Notes: generated by a model from the sequence alone, not told the origin. 64,000 nucleotides of DNA from Macrotis lagotis (GCF_037893015.1 NC_133658.1:631996211-632060210), one strand, 5' to 3'; numbered from the stretch's first letter, positions 34,465 to 46,804 are shown. Made by a program: numbers and translations.

Positions 34465-35500
34465 ATGAGTAAACAGAGAAAAAAAAGAGGAACCGGATGA
34501 CTGACAAATACTATATCTATGATCCCATGGAAGAAAAAACATACTCAATATGAAGATGAAGAAGTACAAGCTTCTGCATCTAAAGACTCCAAGAAAAAAT
34601 GGAAATTGGGCTCAGGCTATGATAGAGCTCAAAAATGATTTTGAAAATCAAATAAGGGAGATAGAAGAAAATTGGTAAAGTACATGAGAGAGATGCAGGA
34701 AAAACATGAAAATGAAGTCAGCAGCTTAGTCAAGGAGATCCAAAAAAATGCTGAAGAAAATAATGTGTTAAAAGCCAGCTTAGGTGAAATGGATAAAACA
34801 GTTCAAAAAGTTATTGAGGAATTGGCCAGATCGAAAAGGAGGTAAGAAAGTTATGAGGAAAACAAATCCTTCAGATGTAGAATGGAGCCATAAAGGAATC
34901 TGATGAATTTATGAGAAATCAAGACACAATACGTCAGCACCAAAAGAATGAAAAATTAGAAGAAAATGTGAATAGTCTTATTGAAAAAACAACTGATCTG
35001 GAAAACAGATTCAAGAAAGATAATTTAAAAATTATTGGGCTTCCTGAAAGTCATGATCAGGAAAAGACCCTTGACTTCATTTTTAAAGAATTCCTACAGG
35101 AAAAGTGCCCTGAGATCCAAGCAGAGGGCAAAATAGAAATTGAGAGAATCCACCAACCACCTCCAGAAAGAAAGCCAAGGAAAAACAACCCACAGGAATA
35201 TTATAGCCAAGTTCTAGAACTCCCAAGTCAAATAGAAAATATTACACAATTCAAATATCAGGATCATACAGGACTTAGCAACAACTACATTAAGGGCTCA
35301 TAGGGCTTGGAATATAATAATCTGGAAACCAAAAGAGCTTGGAATGCAACTGAGAATCAACTACTCAGCAAAATTGAGCATCCTCTTCCAGGGGAAAGGA
35401 TGAACTTTCAAGGAAACAAGGGAATTTCAAATATTCCTGTTGAAATGACCAGAAGTGAACAGAAAGCTTGATCTTCAAGTACAGGACTCAGGGGAAGCAT
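34465..35500 (+). pseudogene. HAL1-like a ORF1 relic
   Basis: The ATG at 34465 gives MSKQRKKRGTG and a stop. A coiled coil follows (34620-34880). The 130-codon open frame 34911-35303 holds the RNA-binding core (NLKIIGLPESHDQEKTLDF, IEIERIHQPPPERKPRK). The C-terminal domain continues in another frame (LSKIEHPLPGERMNFQGNKG), with RINYPAKLSILFQG-type wording partly lost. Role in an active element: RNA binding; ORF2 would have to come from a LINE-1. Confidence 0.75.
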
Positions 35501-35984
35501 AGAGAGCAGAGGAGAAGGGTAAAGTATGAGACACTTAATGATGATGAACTGCATGTATTCCTGCATAGAAAAATGATACTGATAATACTTATATGAACCT
35601 TCTCATTTAATAGAGCAGGTAGGAGGAGCTTTTATAGATGAAGTACAGGAGAAAGCTGAACTTGAAGATATAATATATTGTAAAAATAGAGTCAATGGCT
35701 AAAAGAAAATGTACTGGAAGTATGAAAAAGGAGAGGTGGACTAGTCTAAGATGCTGTATATAAAAGAATTTATTTTGCAATGAAATGGAAGGTGGGAAGG
35801 TGAGGGGGAATGAGTGAACCTTCACCCTCATCAGAAATGGCTCAGAGAGGAAACAGCATACACACTCAAGAGGGTATAGATGTCTAGAGTAAAAAAAAGA
35901 GAGAAGGGGGGCAGGGGGAAGGGGGCATGTGGGTGATAGAGGAGAGGGTAGATCATAGGAAAGAACAGTCAGATATAACACCTT

Positions 35985-36136
35985 CTCTTTTTTACTTTTC
36001 GCAAGTTGCTAGGATTGGATGGGCTGTCTGAGACCACGGGACTAGGTGCTTGCTAAGTTTCTGGGGTGATATATGGGCTTGGGGATTTCTTGGCTCCAGG
36101 GTCAGTGCTCTGTCCACTGTGCCACTTGGCTACCCT
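35985..36136 (-). mobile_element. Diverged tRNA-derived SINE inside HAL1-like a
   Basis: Complement of the SINE: TGTCTGAGACCACGGGACTAGG, GGCTCCAGGGTCAGTGCTC, CCACTGTGCCACTTGGC. Element b lacks it at the matching place (39575-39600: CAGATACAGCACACTTCTGAG), which confirms an insertion. Confidence 0.8.
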
Positions 36137-36465
36137 ACAGCACATTTTAGAAAAGGGACAGAGTGAAAGTAGAGAGAAAATATAATATATGGTGGGAAGG
36201 AATAGATGGAGGGAATTACAATCAAGAACAGCAATGGTGGGAAAAATATGGATGTAATGTCTGCAATGGACTTATGATAAATAGAAAAATGATACTGAAA
36301 TGTATATAATAAAGAATCCACTCAAGACAGAGTTGATGGTATTATAACACAGTCTGAAACACATTTTTTCTCTTTCTTTTACTTTGTTTCTCATGAGGTT
36401 CTATATGTTTGAGGGGGAGGGGTTATTATGTTTACTCTTAAACAAGGATATTTTTGTAATGTATA

Positions 36466-36720
36466 AAGAATTTTGGAGTTTGAACAAAGACCAAAGACTA
36501 TTACATTTAATTAAAAAACCATTATCTTATTAAGTAATTTTACTATCTTTTATTCTTTATTTTTCTTCCTTAAGGATATGACTTCTCTCTTATCACATTC
36601 ATTTTAGATCAATGTATATCATGGAAACATTATAAAGACTAAGTCTGCCTTCTGTGTGGGGTGGGGGAAGGGAAGCAAAATTAGAGGAAGAATTGTAAAA
36701 TTCAAAATAGAAAAAAGTAA
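36466..36720 (+). mobile_element. LINE-1 A tail, short
   Basis: From AAGAATTTTGGAGTTTGAAC to AATTCAAAATAGAAAAAAG, matching 32060-32330. It is directly joined to the end of HAL1-like a. Confidence 0.75.
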
Positions 36721-37221
36721 AAAAAAACAAAAAAGGACAAGCATCATTGTAATCATCAATACTATGTTCCAATTTCAAATGGGAATGCAAAATAAAGAAA
36801 ATAAATACTACCTATTCCCTCATAGAGGTCACATTTTAATGTGGGAAAGAACTTGAAAAAACTATGTGCATATAAAATATATAAAGTATTAATGGAAGGG
36901 AACTTCAGAGAGAACAAATTGAAGGGAAGTGAGAGACCTTGGAAGAAGGGTCAATTATGAAGGTAAACAAAAGATTAGTACATGAAAGTAAAAAAGGAAT
37001 TACTAAATATGGGGAAGGAACAGGCTAGGATGCACTTTAGGAAAATCACTTTGGAAGGTGGGTGGATAATGTAATATGGAGAGTACAAATGAGCCTCCAA
37101 AAAGGAAAACTATCCATTGAAAAATTACTTACATGGTGTTTCTTTTATTTATAGAACTTTATGAATGACTAGGATGATTGGATTCTGTTTCTATGCTATT
37201 TAGATTTGGGAAGACTGGGTG
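36721..37221 (+). mobile_element. Old mammal-wide repeat fragment
   Basis: CAGGCTAGGATGCACTTTAG, AAAATCACTTTGG and TCCCTCATAGAGGTCACATT are in the order of the same old repeat as 30070-31085. Weak match. Confidence 0.3.
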
Positions 37222-39885
37222 TGAAGCCATGATGGTGGTGCGTGAAGGCAGTAAGTCCCAGAAACTCATTCACCAAAAAATTTCAAAAGCTGTGAAATTA
37301 TGACTCTAGCCAAAATTTAGAGGGGGAAAATCCACAGAAAGACTGAGTGATACAAATTTCCAGGCCAAGACAACATAAAAGTTCAGCAGGAAATTTCTGT
37401 TTCAACAGGACCAGGGCTTGGAAAGAGCCACAGCACAGCCACAGTGCAGCATAGCTAAGCTAGAGAAAACCAACTCTAGCCTTCCATGAATAACCCGTGG
37501 GACACTTGGGTCCCTGGGGCTTCCCAGGTCCATGACAGAGGAAGGAGTTTCTATACTTCTTGGTCCAGGGATTACAGGGGGACAGCTTGAAGGGGTAGTG
37601 AAAGAATTCTGACACATCAGAGTGAGCATGGAGTGAAGGCCTCAGAACACTCCTGTAGTGAGAACCATCAGTGATGAGAATTGGTGGAACCACCTAGCAC
37701 TTCCAGAGCTCCCAGCCCACAGATGGTACAGAGGTCAGGGGAGATTGTAGAGGTCTCCCTGCTATCCCTGGTCCCTGGGGCAGGTTTCTATTGTTTGCCC
37801 ACACTCAGATCCAGTTTTCACTTTGGGCTCCCATACTACTTTAGTCAAGCACGGAGCCTCCTCATGGTTCCAGGGAAAAGGGGAGGGCCTGTGTTCATCT
37901 ACATACCAGAGCAAAGGCAAGGGAGCAGTCTCAGCCTTTCATAAGAACTTGGAAGACACCACGTGAGGTGTCTCCACCCCCCCCCAAAAAAAAGCCCAGA
38001 AGTGCCTTAAAACTAGGCTGAGAAAATGAGCAAACAACAGAAAAAGAAGAAACTGACCGTAGAAAATCCCTTTGGTCCCATGGAGAATCAAAATATACAC
38101 TCAAGGTGAGAAAGTTAAAGGTTTTATATCCAAAGTCTCCAAGAGGAAAAGAAAATGGGCTCAAGGGAGGTAGAGGAAAAATTGGGAGGAGAAATGAGAG
38201 TGATATGGATAAATCATGAAAACCAAGTCAGCAGCTTGGTGAAATAAATACAAAAAATAACTAAGAACTTAAAAAAAAATAACATGCTAAAAACCAGTTT
38301 AGGATAAATAAAAAAGGCAGCCCAAAAGCCAAATGAGGAGAAGAATGCCTTAAAAAGCAGAATTGGTCAGCTGGAAAAGGAGATATAAAAGCTCTCTGAA
38401 GAAAATAACTCCTTCAAATATAGAATGGAACTAAAGCAAACTGATGACTTTGTGAGAAATCAAGAAACAATAGAACAATACCGAAAGAACAAAAAATTAG
38501 AAGAAAATGTGAAATATCCCATTGGAAATACAATGAACATGAAAACAGATCTAGAAGAGATAATTTAAAAGTTATTGGGCTACCTGAAAGTCACAGCCAT
38601 TAAAAAGAGCCTAGGCTTCATTTTACAAGGAAATGATACAGCAAAATTGCCCTGAAATCCTAGAAGCAGAGAGAAAAATAGAAATTAAAGGATTTAACAG
38701 ATTACCTCCTGAAAGGGATCCCAAAAGAAAAACTTCCAGTAATATTTTAGCCAAATTCCACAACTCCCAAGTCAAAGAGAAAAAACTAAAAGCTACCAGG
38801 AAAAAAAAAAACAATTCAAATACTGTGGCTCTATAATTAGGATTACACAGGATCTGGCAGCAACTACTTTAAGGGTTCCTAGGGTTCGAAGATGACATTC
38901 TGGAAGGCAAAAGATTAGATTACAATTAAGAATCAAATATCCAGCAAAACTGAAAATCCTCTTTCAAGGGAGAATATGAACTTTCAAGGAAACAGGGGAC
39001 TATCAAACTTTTCTATTGAAATGCCCATAGCTGTACAGGACCCAGGTGAAGCAGAGAGATGATGGATAAGAAGGACTAATTATGAGGAACTTAATGATGC
39101 TGAACTGTTTGTATTCCAGCATGGGAAGAAGATACTGAAAACTCATATGAACCTTCTCTTTTATAAGAACAGTTAGAAGGAATATATATAAATATCTGAA
39201 AGGCACAGGAAGGAGCTGAATATAATGGTATAATATAGTAAACACATGGAGTCAATGGGCAATAAAGGAAAGTACTGGGAGGAAGGGAAAAGAGAGGAAG
39301 AAGGGGCTAAGATATTTCACATAATAGAGTCAAGGAAAAGCTTTTATAATGGAGTGGAGTAAGAGAAGGTGAGGGGAATGAGTGAGCCTTCATTCGCATC
39401 AGAAATGGTTCAGAGAGGAAGTAACATACACACTTAATATGGTAGTGAAATTTATCTTTCCCCCTAGAGAAAAATGAGAGAAACAGAATGTGAAAGGGGG
39501 AATGGGGGTGGGGAGGGAAGTGGAGAGTAGGTTATAGAAACGAGGGAAGATCATGGGAGAGGGTACTCAGATACAGCACACTTCTGAGTCCAGACAGGGT
39601 GAAAGGAGAGGGAGAATTGAATAAATGAGAGTATGGAGGAATAGAGTGAAGGGAAATACAGCTAGAAATAGTAACTGGGGGGAAGGTATTGAAGCAACTT
39701 CTCTGGTAGAATTATGATAAAGAAGTCAACTCATCTCAGAGACAGAGCCATTAGAATCTGATCACAGACTGAATAGTTTTTTTTTTTCCTCTCACTATTC
39801 TTGAGGTTTCTCTATGTTTTTTTTTTTGGGGGGGGGTTATGTTTACTCTCACAAGATTGTTGCAATAATATAAAATAAATAAACC
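37222..39885 (+). mobile_element. HAL1-like element b (ORF1 only)
   Basis: Starts AGCCATGATGGTGGTGCG, has a 5' UTR to 38025, an ORF1 relic and a 3' part without ORF2, ending AATATAAAATAAATAAA. About 2.66 kb and uninterrupted. It parallels element a feature by feature (TGGAAAATAGTGG/AACATAAAAG stretch, GGTTCAGAGAGGAAGTAACA, a TTATGTTTACTCTCA end). Both are on the plus strand, 0.76 kb apart. They are too diverged to be a recent duplication. Confidence 0.75.
38026..39035 (+). pseudogene. HAL1-like b ORF1 relic
   Basis: The ATG at 38026 opens MSKQQKKKKLTVENPFGPME, open for more than 20 codons, then broken. Later parts: KVIGLPESHSH-like near 38560, the open piece 38633-38836 (EIKGFNRLPPERDPKRKTSS, then ILAKFHNSQVKEKKLKATRK), and the C-terminal domain near 38840-39010 (TQDLAATTL, YPAKLKILFQG). 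These match the LINE-1 ORF1 RRM and C-terminal domains. Disabled by frameshifts. Confidence 0.75.
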
Positions 39886-39954
39886 AAATTTTCATTGAGA
39901 ACATATAGATTCTGAAAGTTAAAAAAGTCACAAACAATCCAGAAAACGAAAAAG

Positions 39955-40145
39955 TAGTTACAGCATAGTAGGAAAAACTATGGCTTTGAATCTAGAGACC
40001 CTAAACTCAAATAATGTGTCTCATTTCATGTATAGTTTATGGAATCTTTTTAATCTCTTCCAGAATCAGTTTCTATATCTGTAAACTTAGATTATCCAAT
40101 ATGGTCTTTCATGTCCTTCTAATTATAAATCTAATATCAATGAAA
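39955..40145 (+). mobile_element. MIR-like SINE fragment
   Basis: CAGCATAGTAGGAAAAACTATGG, TTGAATCTAGAGACCC, TTTCTATATCTGTAAAC and GTCCTTCTAATTATAAATC follow the order of a MIR-like element. Confidence 0.6.
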
Positions 40146-40214
40146 TAATAGGAGTATAATATTTTAAAATCACTTTCATGTTAAAATTTATTTAAAAAAA
40201 TAAATAAGCCTAGA

Positions 40215-40430
40215 GTTGTGTTTCATTATTGAGTAATTTCTGGTTAGGAAACTCACTCTCTGAATATGGATTGGCAAGTATTTATAATTTATAGCTTTAG
40301 ATGAAAGTTATCTAGAGAGAGTGATGTGCTAAGAATCACACAGTCAAGAAGTATGACAGACAGCACATGACCCCAAGAATTTTCTGAATCTTTTTTATCC
40401 TTTAAATCAATGGTTTCCAAGTGATAGTCT
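40215..40430 (+). mobile_element. MIR-like/CORE SINE fragment
   Basis: CTGGTTAGGAAACTC, TATTTATAATTTATAGCTTT and AGAATCACACAGTCAAGAAG follow the order of a marsupial MIR-related SINE (..GTCACACAGCTAGTAAG..). Strongly diverged. Confidence 0.45.
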
Positions 40431-40559
40431 TATATCCTAGAATCCATAAAATGAAGCAAATAATTGTGTGATAAGCCAGCCTCAGGGTAGTAAGATGGAT
40501 TGCATTCAACCTCCTACATGGTAGCTAAATATGAGGTAACCATCCCACATAACTCCACT

Positions 40560-41339
40560 CTTGTCTTCACCCATTGTCACCACATACTTCCCTATACCAT
40601 CCCTTCCACTTTTCCTTTTACCTAAATTTCCTCTTTCTATTTTATTATGTGTTGAATGTTAAGTGGTATTATCATAAAATTATTAAGAAAAACTATAATT
40701 TTTCAAGATGTTTTAAAATATTTAATATAAATTTTCTTTTGCTTTGTACTTTTTCAAGTTTTATTCAATATATAATTGACACATTTTATAATTTGGGGGT
40801 TTCATGGTTAAATTTTTTTTTATTTTTAACCTTTCTAAAAGCACTTGTTATGCCCTAAAAATAAAGAGAACTATTAATGAACTATTAATTCAAACGGGCA
40901 GTGTAAATTACAATCAATTTACAAGAAAAATTATATAATGGTGAGTCTACTATCACTTTATAAGTGTTGCAATGTTGCTGGGAATTGGTGTCACTAATTT
41001 AGCATTGAAAGGCCTTGAAAGGTGAAAGAATTCACATACTGCCCTGAGATTTTAAAACCAATCAGTATTTATTATAGAGGCATTCAAAGTGTACAGAATA
41101 AAATCTGTTCTCTTCCTGAGGAAGCAGCAAGTAGTTTGTAAGCTGTTAGAGGGCATGAAAAACGTAAAAATCTAGGTGAGGTTTGAGTGAGAGAGAGAGA
41201 GGGGAAAGGGAAAAGAAAAATAGCCAGCAGTCCTGGGTAAGAGGGAAAGAATAGACAGTCATAAGGGCTGCCTTAATCCAGACATATAACATAAAGATCC
41301 ATGGCTCTCCAGCAGGCCTAGGCTGTGAGCATGTGGCCT

Positions 41340-41397
<58 letters not shown>

Positions 41398-42955
41398 CCT
41401 TGCAAGGCAAAGGTAGTGTGAAGAAGATGAGAAAAAGGGAGGGTACTTCTCTTCTGGACAACATAAATGCACTTTTGTAGTGAGTTGGAAAAGGGTCTAG
41501 TACCTGACTCCAGGTGTTCTCCAATAGTCAAGCTACTACTTGTCTTTAGTGTCCCCGGGTGCATGGCTTCTAAGTCCAACACCAGGAAAAGCTTGACCCA
41601 TCATTTGCCAAGGTCAGGTAGGTTAGAAACGTGAAGCTAAGGTTGCTCCCATCTTGATGAATTCACATTTAAAATTGCAATTGCAGAAGTTAATTTATAC
41701 CACAAGAGCAGATAAAATTTTTCTAAATAGATAAATATTTCTTCTATCCTCTTCTCAACCAGAATTAACAGTCAAAAAATTAGAAAATTTGTTTTCAATT
41801 CCATAATTCCCTGCATCATGTTCCCCAAACTCTCAGAATCAGCAATACTTTTGAAATATTTTTTTCATTTCTTACCAGATATTTTCAATGTTCCAATCTG
41901 ATAAGAAAGACCCCTATCACCTGCAATTTCATAGAGTAGGTTCTGTAGAAAGTCCAAATATAACTTGAATTTGACAATTAAGTCATTATAATAAATCCAG
42001 TTTGAATAATACTGGCCTTGGTTGAGGGCAGAATGGCAGAAAGCACATTACATTTTGAATTAGAGTTAACTTATTTCAGAAATTTCAATGAGGCTATTTG
42101 TGAAATTTCTATGAATTTTCATATGGGAAGATTTAAATCATCTTCTGTCCATTTCAATTCCCTTATTTGATTATAAAGGTAACTCTCTCCAAATAAAGTA
42201 TCAAAGATAAATCGACATTTGCCTGAAAGAGAAGTAAAACCTATGTATCTAAAAGGAATTTATTAAAAGGTTTTCTATACTGCGATAACAGTTGGAGGTT
42301 TCAGAATGCAAAAGAGTCAATAGTTCTATGAATCACTAAGTTATTTTTTGTTTTGTTTTGATTTTTAGTTGGAGAACTAGTGTGGCAGGGTCTCAATAGA
42401 TGGGTTCTCACATTTCCTTTTTTGTATAGGAAAAATTCTAATTCTCCAACAAGTCACTGATGATCACTTGTTTTCCAGGGATTCTGGGGTGGTAATTAGT
42501 AAGGATGTAATCTACTTCAGATATGCTGTTCCTCTACTTTCAACAGTATTCAGAAAGATCTTTGAATATTGTAATGGGTAGAGGGGGAAAAGAAAGAAAA
42601 AATTAATTTATTCATATACAGATTGAAGCACGCTCTTTATGGGCTTGGGTGGATTCCTGAGAAATTCTCTAATCCAGAGATGGTCATTATCTCATAAAAA
42701 AAGGACAAAGGTTCCAAGGTTTCCTCATTCATTCAAACCCCCATGGCTTTAATTTCTAATTTAACTCTTACTATCTCAGAAGTTTAGGCTCTCCTTACAA
42801 TTATATAGAATCTATATATAGTATCAGAATACAAAAGAACTCAAAATATAAACAAAAACAAAAAAAGTTCTCAGAATTCAAGTCAAAGATTCCCTGAATG
42901 TCTTAACAAAGATCACTGGGTGGCAGGAGGGAGGGCATGAACCAAAAACCTTTCT
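40560..42955. other. Unassigned interval with (GA)n
   Basis: No gene or repeat family recognised. 41040-41640 is GC-richer and carries a long (AG)n tract at 41343-41394, which creates the SLSLSL minus-strand frames. It might contain an LTR, but no ends could be set. Confidence 0.45.
41343..41394. repeat. (AG)n microsatellite
   Basis: About 26 AG units. A shorter GA tract is at 41188-41200. Confidence 0.97.
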
Positions 42956-42959
42956 ATAA

Positions 42960-43290
42960 GAAGTCTGAGTTAGAAGAGACCTTAGAGGTCAGTCAATCCA
43001 ACCCACAGTGAACAATAATTCCTCTCAACAATTTTTCATATGAGTGGTTTTCCAACCTATGCTAGGAAACCACTATAAAGTAAAATCTTTTACCCCTATG
43101 TCAAACTATTTCAAATTTTATTCTAAATTTTAATAAGGATTTTTCTATCCCTAATGCCAGATCTGCCTCTTTGCAACTTTTTACTGAGCTCAGTTGATGT
43201 CTAGAGCCAAGCAGGCAAGGTCAATATTTTCTTTTCTAAGACAACTCTTCTAAATCTTGAAGACATATTGTCCATAAATTATATATTCTC
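42960..43290 (-). mobile_element. CR1/L3-like LINE fragment
   Basis: The plus strand shows TTAGAAGAGACCTTAGAGGTC and CCAACCCAC, then GATCTGCCTCTTTGCAAC. This is the complement of the 3' region of CR1-type LINEs, found across amniotes. Old and truncated. Confidence 0.6.
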
Positions 43291-43617
43291 CAGTCTATAT
43301 ATCCATAACTTCTAGACCTATATATACATAACTTCTACACCTCATAAACTGTTATTTCTAGTTCCTTCCCCATCCTGGTTTTTGAAAATAATTGTGCTTA
43401 CCAAAGTATTTATGAACAGTACTATTGAAAACTGTAAACAGTTCTCAAGATTTCTTCTGACCAATACATATATAAGACCCTTTTTTCCTGGGTTCCATGG
43501 TAAAGGTAACTTAGATTACATTGCCCTCTGTGACTACCGTGGAACACTACTGACATATATTGAACTTATAGTACAGTGAAATTATTGTGAATTTTAGTCC
43601 TGAAGAAGCTAGGAAAC

Positions 43618-43862
43618 ACAGTGGATAGAATGCCATGCCTGGAATCAAAAGATCCATCTTTCTGAGTTAAAAATCTGACTTCAAACACTAACTAGCTGTG
43701 TGACTCTGGACAAGTCACTTAACCTTGCTTGTCCAAGTTTTCTCATATGTAAAATGAGTTGGAGAAGGAAATGGCAAACCATTCAAGTATCTTTGTAGAG
43801 AAAATTCCAAAGGGGCTTATGAAGAATTGGACATGACTGAAATGAGTAAGCAACAATAAATT
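43618..43862 (+). mobile_element. SINE with RTE/BovB-type 3' tail
   Basis: tRNA-type head (CACAGTGGATAGAATGCC), body (GTGTGACTCTGGACAAGTC), TCATATGTAAAATGAG, then GGAGAAGGAAATGGCAAACC and ATTGGACATGACTGAAATGAG. The last part is the tail also seen in RTE (BovB) LINEs, so RTE machinery probably mobilised it. Name uncertain (MAR1 or RTESINE type). Confidence 0.75.
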
Positions 43863-44767
43863 TTTCACTGGTATAGTCAAGCCAAATCACCCTTCTACTT
43901 ATGCATTTAAATATTAGAATCCAAATATAGATTTATGAGAAAGCACAAAATAATAACTAAAGGAATAGGTGATTGGGCTTGAATTAGATATAAACATATT
44001 TGAAATTTAATTTCTGATGGACAGAACAAAATAGGTCTATTTGTATTAGGACTTGCTGAAAATATGTAAATGTCTACTTAGAAAACTAGAATTTATTGAC
44101 TAAAACAAAAGGGAAACAATAATATCATAACCTTGTCCTCAGTGACTACAGGATCAAAACAATTAGAGAAATCCAAAGAGATATCCAAACTTCCAGGGGG
44201 GAAGTTGTGAAAAGGAAAAAATGATAAAAAAAATTTCCTTGTATTTTAATTCCAAGAGGAAAGCTTGGTATACCTTCTGTTAGGATAAGAATTTAGGGAA
44301 AATGTGTTAATAATATGTCAATCAAAGACAACTAAGTAAAATAGCAAAGGCATAGCAAGAAAAGACAGAGCCAAGAATAAAAACAGGAATCATTGTTCAG
44401 TTGGTCTTAGAAACTGAGGTCTCAGAACAGTAAATATTTGTGACAATCAGAAGTTTGAGCTTTTCACTATGGCAATTGCTTTTCATTGTTAGTTCATAGA
44501 AGAGAAATACTCTTTTTGCTCTCAGAAAACTTCTTAGTAAGCTATTTCACACAAATTTCTTTTTCTTCTGAAGCTCCTCTACCTAACCATCAGTGTGATG
44601 AAAACATCATTTTTGTCCCTATAGTTTTCCTTTAGTTTCTTGCTCAATGTCATGAATCTTAATTAAACTTTCTAGCATCATTTTTAAAAATCTTATTGCA
44701 AGTTTCTCTAATAAAATCACTATTTCTGAAATATACACTAGGTCTAGAATAAAGTCAAATAAAAAAA
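43863..44767. other. Unassigned interval
   Basis: AT-rich; no repeat, coding or RNA signal recognised. Confidence 0.5.
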
Positions 44768-45240
44768 AATAAGAGACATTTCCCAACTGATAAATGGTCA
44801 AAAGGCATAAATTGGAAGTTTTCAGAAGAAATCATTTAAAATGTTCTAAATCACTATTAATTAAAAAAGAGATATTAAAACAACTCTGAGGTATCACCTA
44901 ATAGCCATCAAAAATGACAAATGTTGGAGGGGATGAGGGCACTATAGGAAATGACAAGGGGGTAGATGGTTTCAGAAAAAACACAGCAGTGCATTTATAA
45001 ACAAGTCAAGGTCAATAAAAAGAATTAGAACATTCTTGTGTGTTTTAATGATGATGAACACCTGTGAAAAAACTTGGTTAGTCTAATCAGTAGAATGATC
45101 CAAGACAATTCCAAAAGATATATGATGAAACAATGTTATCCCTCTCCAGATAGATCTAATGAACTCTAAGAACAAATTTGAACATAATTTTATTTTCATC
45201 ATTTTTCTTGATTTGTAAAAAATAAGCCTGATTGAAATAT
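44768..45240 (+). mobile_element. LINE-1 type C 3' end fragment
   Basis: CCCAACTGATAAATGGTCAAAAGG (ORF2 DKWSK region), GAGGTATCACCTAATAG, GACAAATGTTGGAGGGG, then 3' UTR wording ATGATCCAAGACAATTCC. Several internal deletions. Confidence 0.7.
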
Positions 45241-45564
45241 GTTTTGAATGATTTCACATGTATAAGTGATATCATATTACTTGATTTCACAGTGGATGAG
45301 ATGGAAAGGGTTAATTTGAAATTAACAATTTACAAAGAAAAGAATGTTGAACTTAAATAATGCATTTGAGGGCAAAAGTTATTTTGGCTACATATATAAT
45401 TTCAATTATATAAGAAACTTCCAGATGAAGAATTATCCTTTATTATTGTAAGAAAGCATCTTTTTCTATCAATTTATAGATTTTGAGATGTGTTGGAAAA
45501 CTGGAGGTCTAATGAAATATCTTGGGCAATACTGATGCAGTGAAAAGATATAGAGAATTAAGAA

Positions 45565-46046
45565 TGTAGCAGAAACAGAATCTGTCTGCTAAATCTTGTA
45601 AAATGGGAGGTGGTTTCCTGCTCTTGAGATGTAATTTGACTAGCTGTAGAGAATTATGAAGGTAACAGAAATGAAAGTTGTAATCTTAATGGCTTTTAAA
45701 TCTTGTTAAATTGGGTGGAGTTTCCCCACTCTACTACCATTGTTTCATTGTTTGATGTAATATTTATATCCTGTTCCCCTCAGGCTTCAAACTTCTACCT
45801 AATTCCTGGTTCAGTAAGGGGAAAAGAATTCACCTTTTGCCCTCTGGATAAGGAGCAATACCATAAAAATCTGGGTGGGATCTCCACTTCAGGACAATCA
45901 TCTCTGACTCACTGGGCCAGTCAACTCTTCTTGACTGTTCTTTTATTTCTATTTATTATTCTCTCTATCTACTGCTTTCTTATGTGTTATAACTTCTTTT
46001 AATAATTCTTTATTTTTCTTTCCACACCTGAATTCCTGGGTCTGCA
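45565..46046 (+). mobile_element. Candidate solo LTR
   Basis: Two related units about 105 bp apart (TAAATCTTGTAAAATGGGAG and TAAATCTTGTTAAATTGGGT) resemble tandem U3 repeats. The right end, AATTCTTTATTTTTC followed by CACACCTGAATTCCTGGG and TCTGCA, resembles an LTR R/U5 end. The 99-codon frame inside (45703-46002) has no retroviral motif. No TSD was found; boundaries are estimates. Confidence 0.35.
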
Positions 46047-46804
46047 TCATGATTCATTGCATGGCAGTAATCAAACCCAAGTAGCCAACAGCTACAATAC
46101 TACCAATATGAATCAGAAACAAAAATTTTACCCCATTTTTCTTGGCTTTTAGACTCCTCCCCTTTTTAGTCACTATGACATCCTGCCTCTTGTATGTATC
46201 TAGGATGTAATAAACTCTGAACTTTCCAAACCTGACAATCACTGAAATTTAGGAGGAAATATTCAAAATTGCAATTAGAAGGAAATAATTATAGCTTAAA
46301 CCCAAGGGACTAATTTATGGGGAGTAGTTCCCTCTGAGTAATCAAACTTCCTCTTCAAGGCTGGGTTCTTACCTTAGAAACCTGTTGCCAGAGTTCCTCT
46401 TTACCAAGATTCACATTTCCCCCTTATCCAAGAAGAGTATACCAGGGTCTATGAGGGACAAATTCTTCCTTAAACATTAGTAGTCACACCATTCTTTGTG
46501 GTATTACCCATAACCACACCCCAACTAAATTTTCACTTGGACCAATAATTTTTGTTTGTGGTCCTAAATAAAGTAAATGGAAAGAAGAAAACATAAGAGG
46601 ACATCAATATTGAAGGAAATTTCAGATTTCAAAATCACATGGTTCATATAATTTCGGGTGCTGGCCAAGTCTAATATATGACACATTTAGGAACAACTAA
46701 AGAAGAATGGAAATATTGGTCATGGAGTTAAAGAGCATAAGGAGCTAAAGTTCAGGAATTTTTAGAAGTTGTCAGTGTGATAAAATTGTATTATTCCCAC
46801 CTTC
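46047..46804. other. Unassigned interval
   Basis: Nothing recognised. Confidence 0.45.

Larger units (their letters stand above)
33733..36465 (+). mobile_element. HAL1-like element a (ORF1 only)
   Basis: 5' start near AGAGTCAAAATGATGACAGG, GC-richer 5' UTR to 34464, ORF1 relic (34465-35500), then a 3' part without any ORF2. The 3' part matches LINE-1 inter-ORF sequence (AAATGGCTCAGAGAGG, compare the M1 inter-ORF). Without the SINE at 35985-36136 it is about 2.58 kb. Element b (37222-39885, 2.66 kb) has the same layout throughout, so the lack of ORF2 is a family property. HAL1 (half-LINE-1) elements are known to have this structure. Confidence 0.75.

Noticed and set aside
41259-41582. Minus-strand frames with long Ser-Leu repeats
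   Set aside because: They are translations of the (AG)n microsatellite and have no domain outside it.
45703-46002. 99-codon frame with a hydrophobic C-terminus
   Set aside because: Lies in a probable LTR; the hydrophobic stretch comes from T-rich sequence, and no known protein family is visible.
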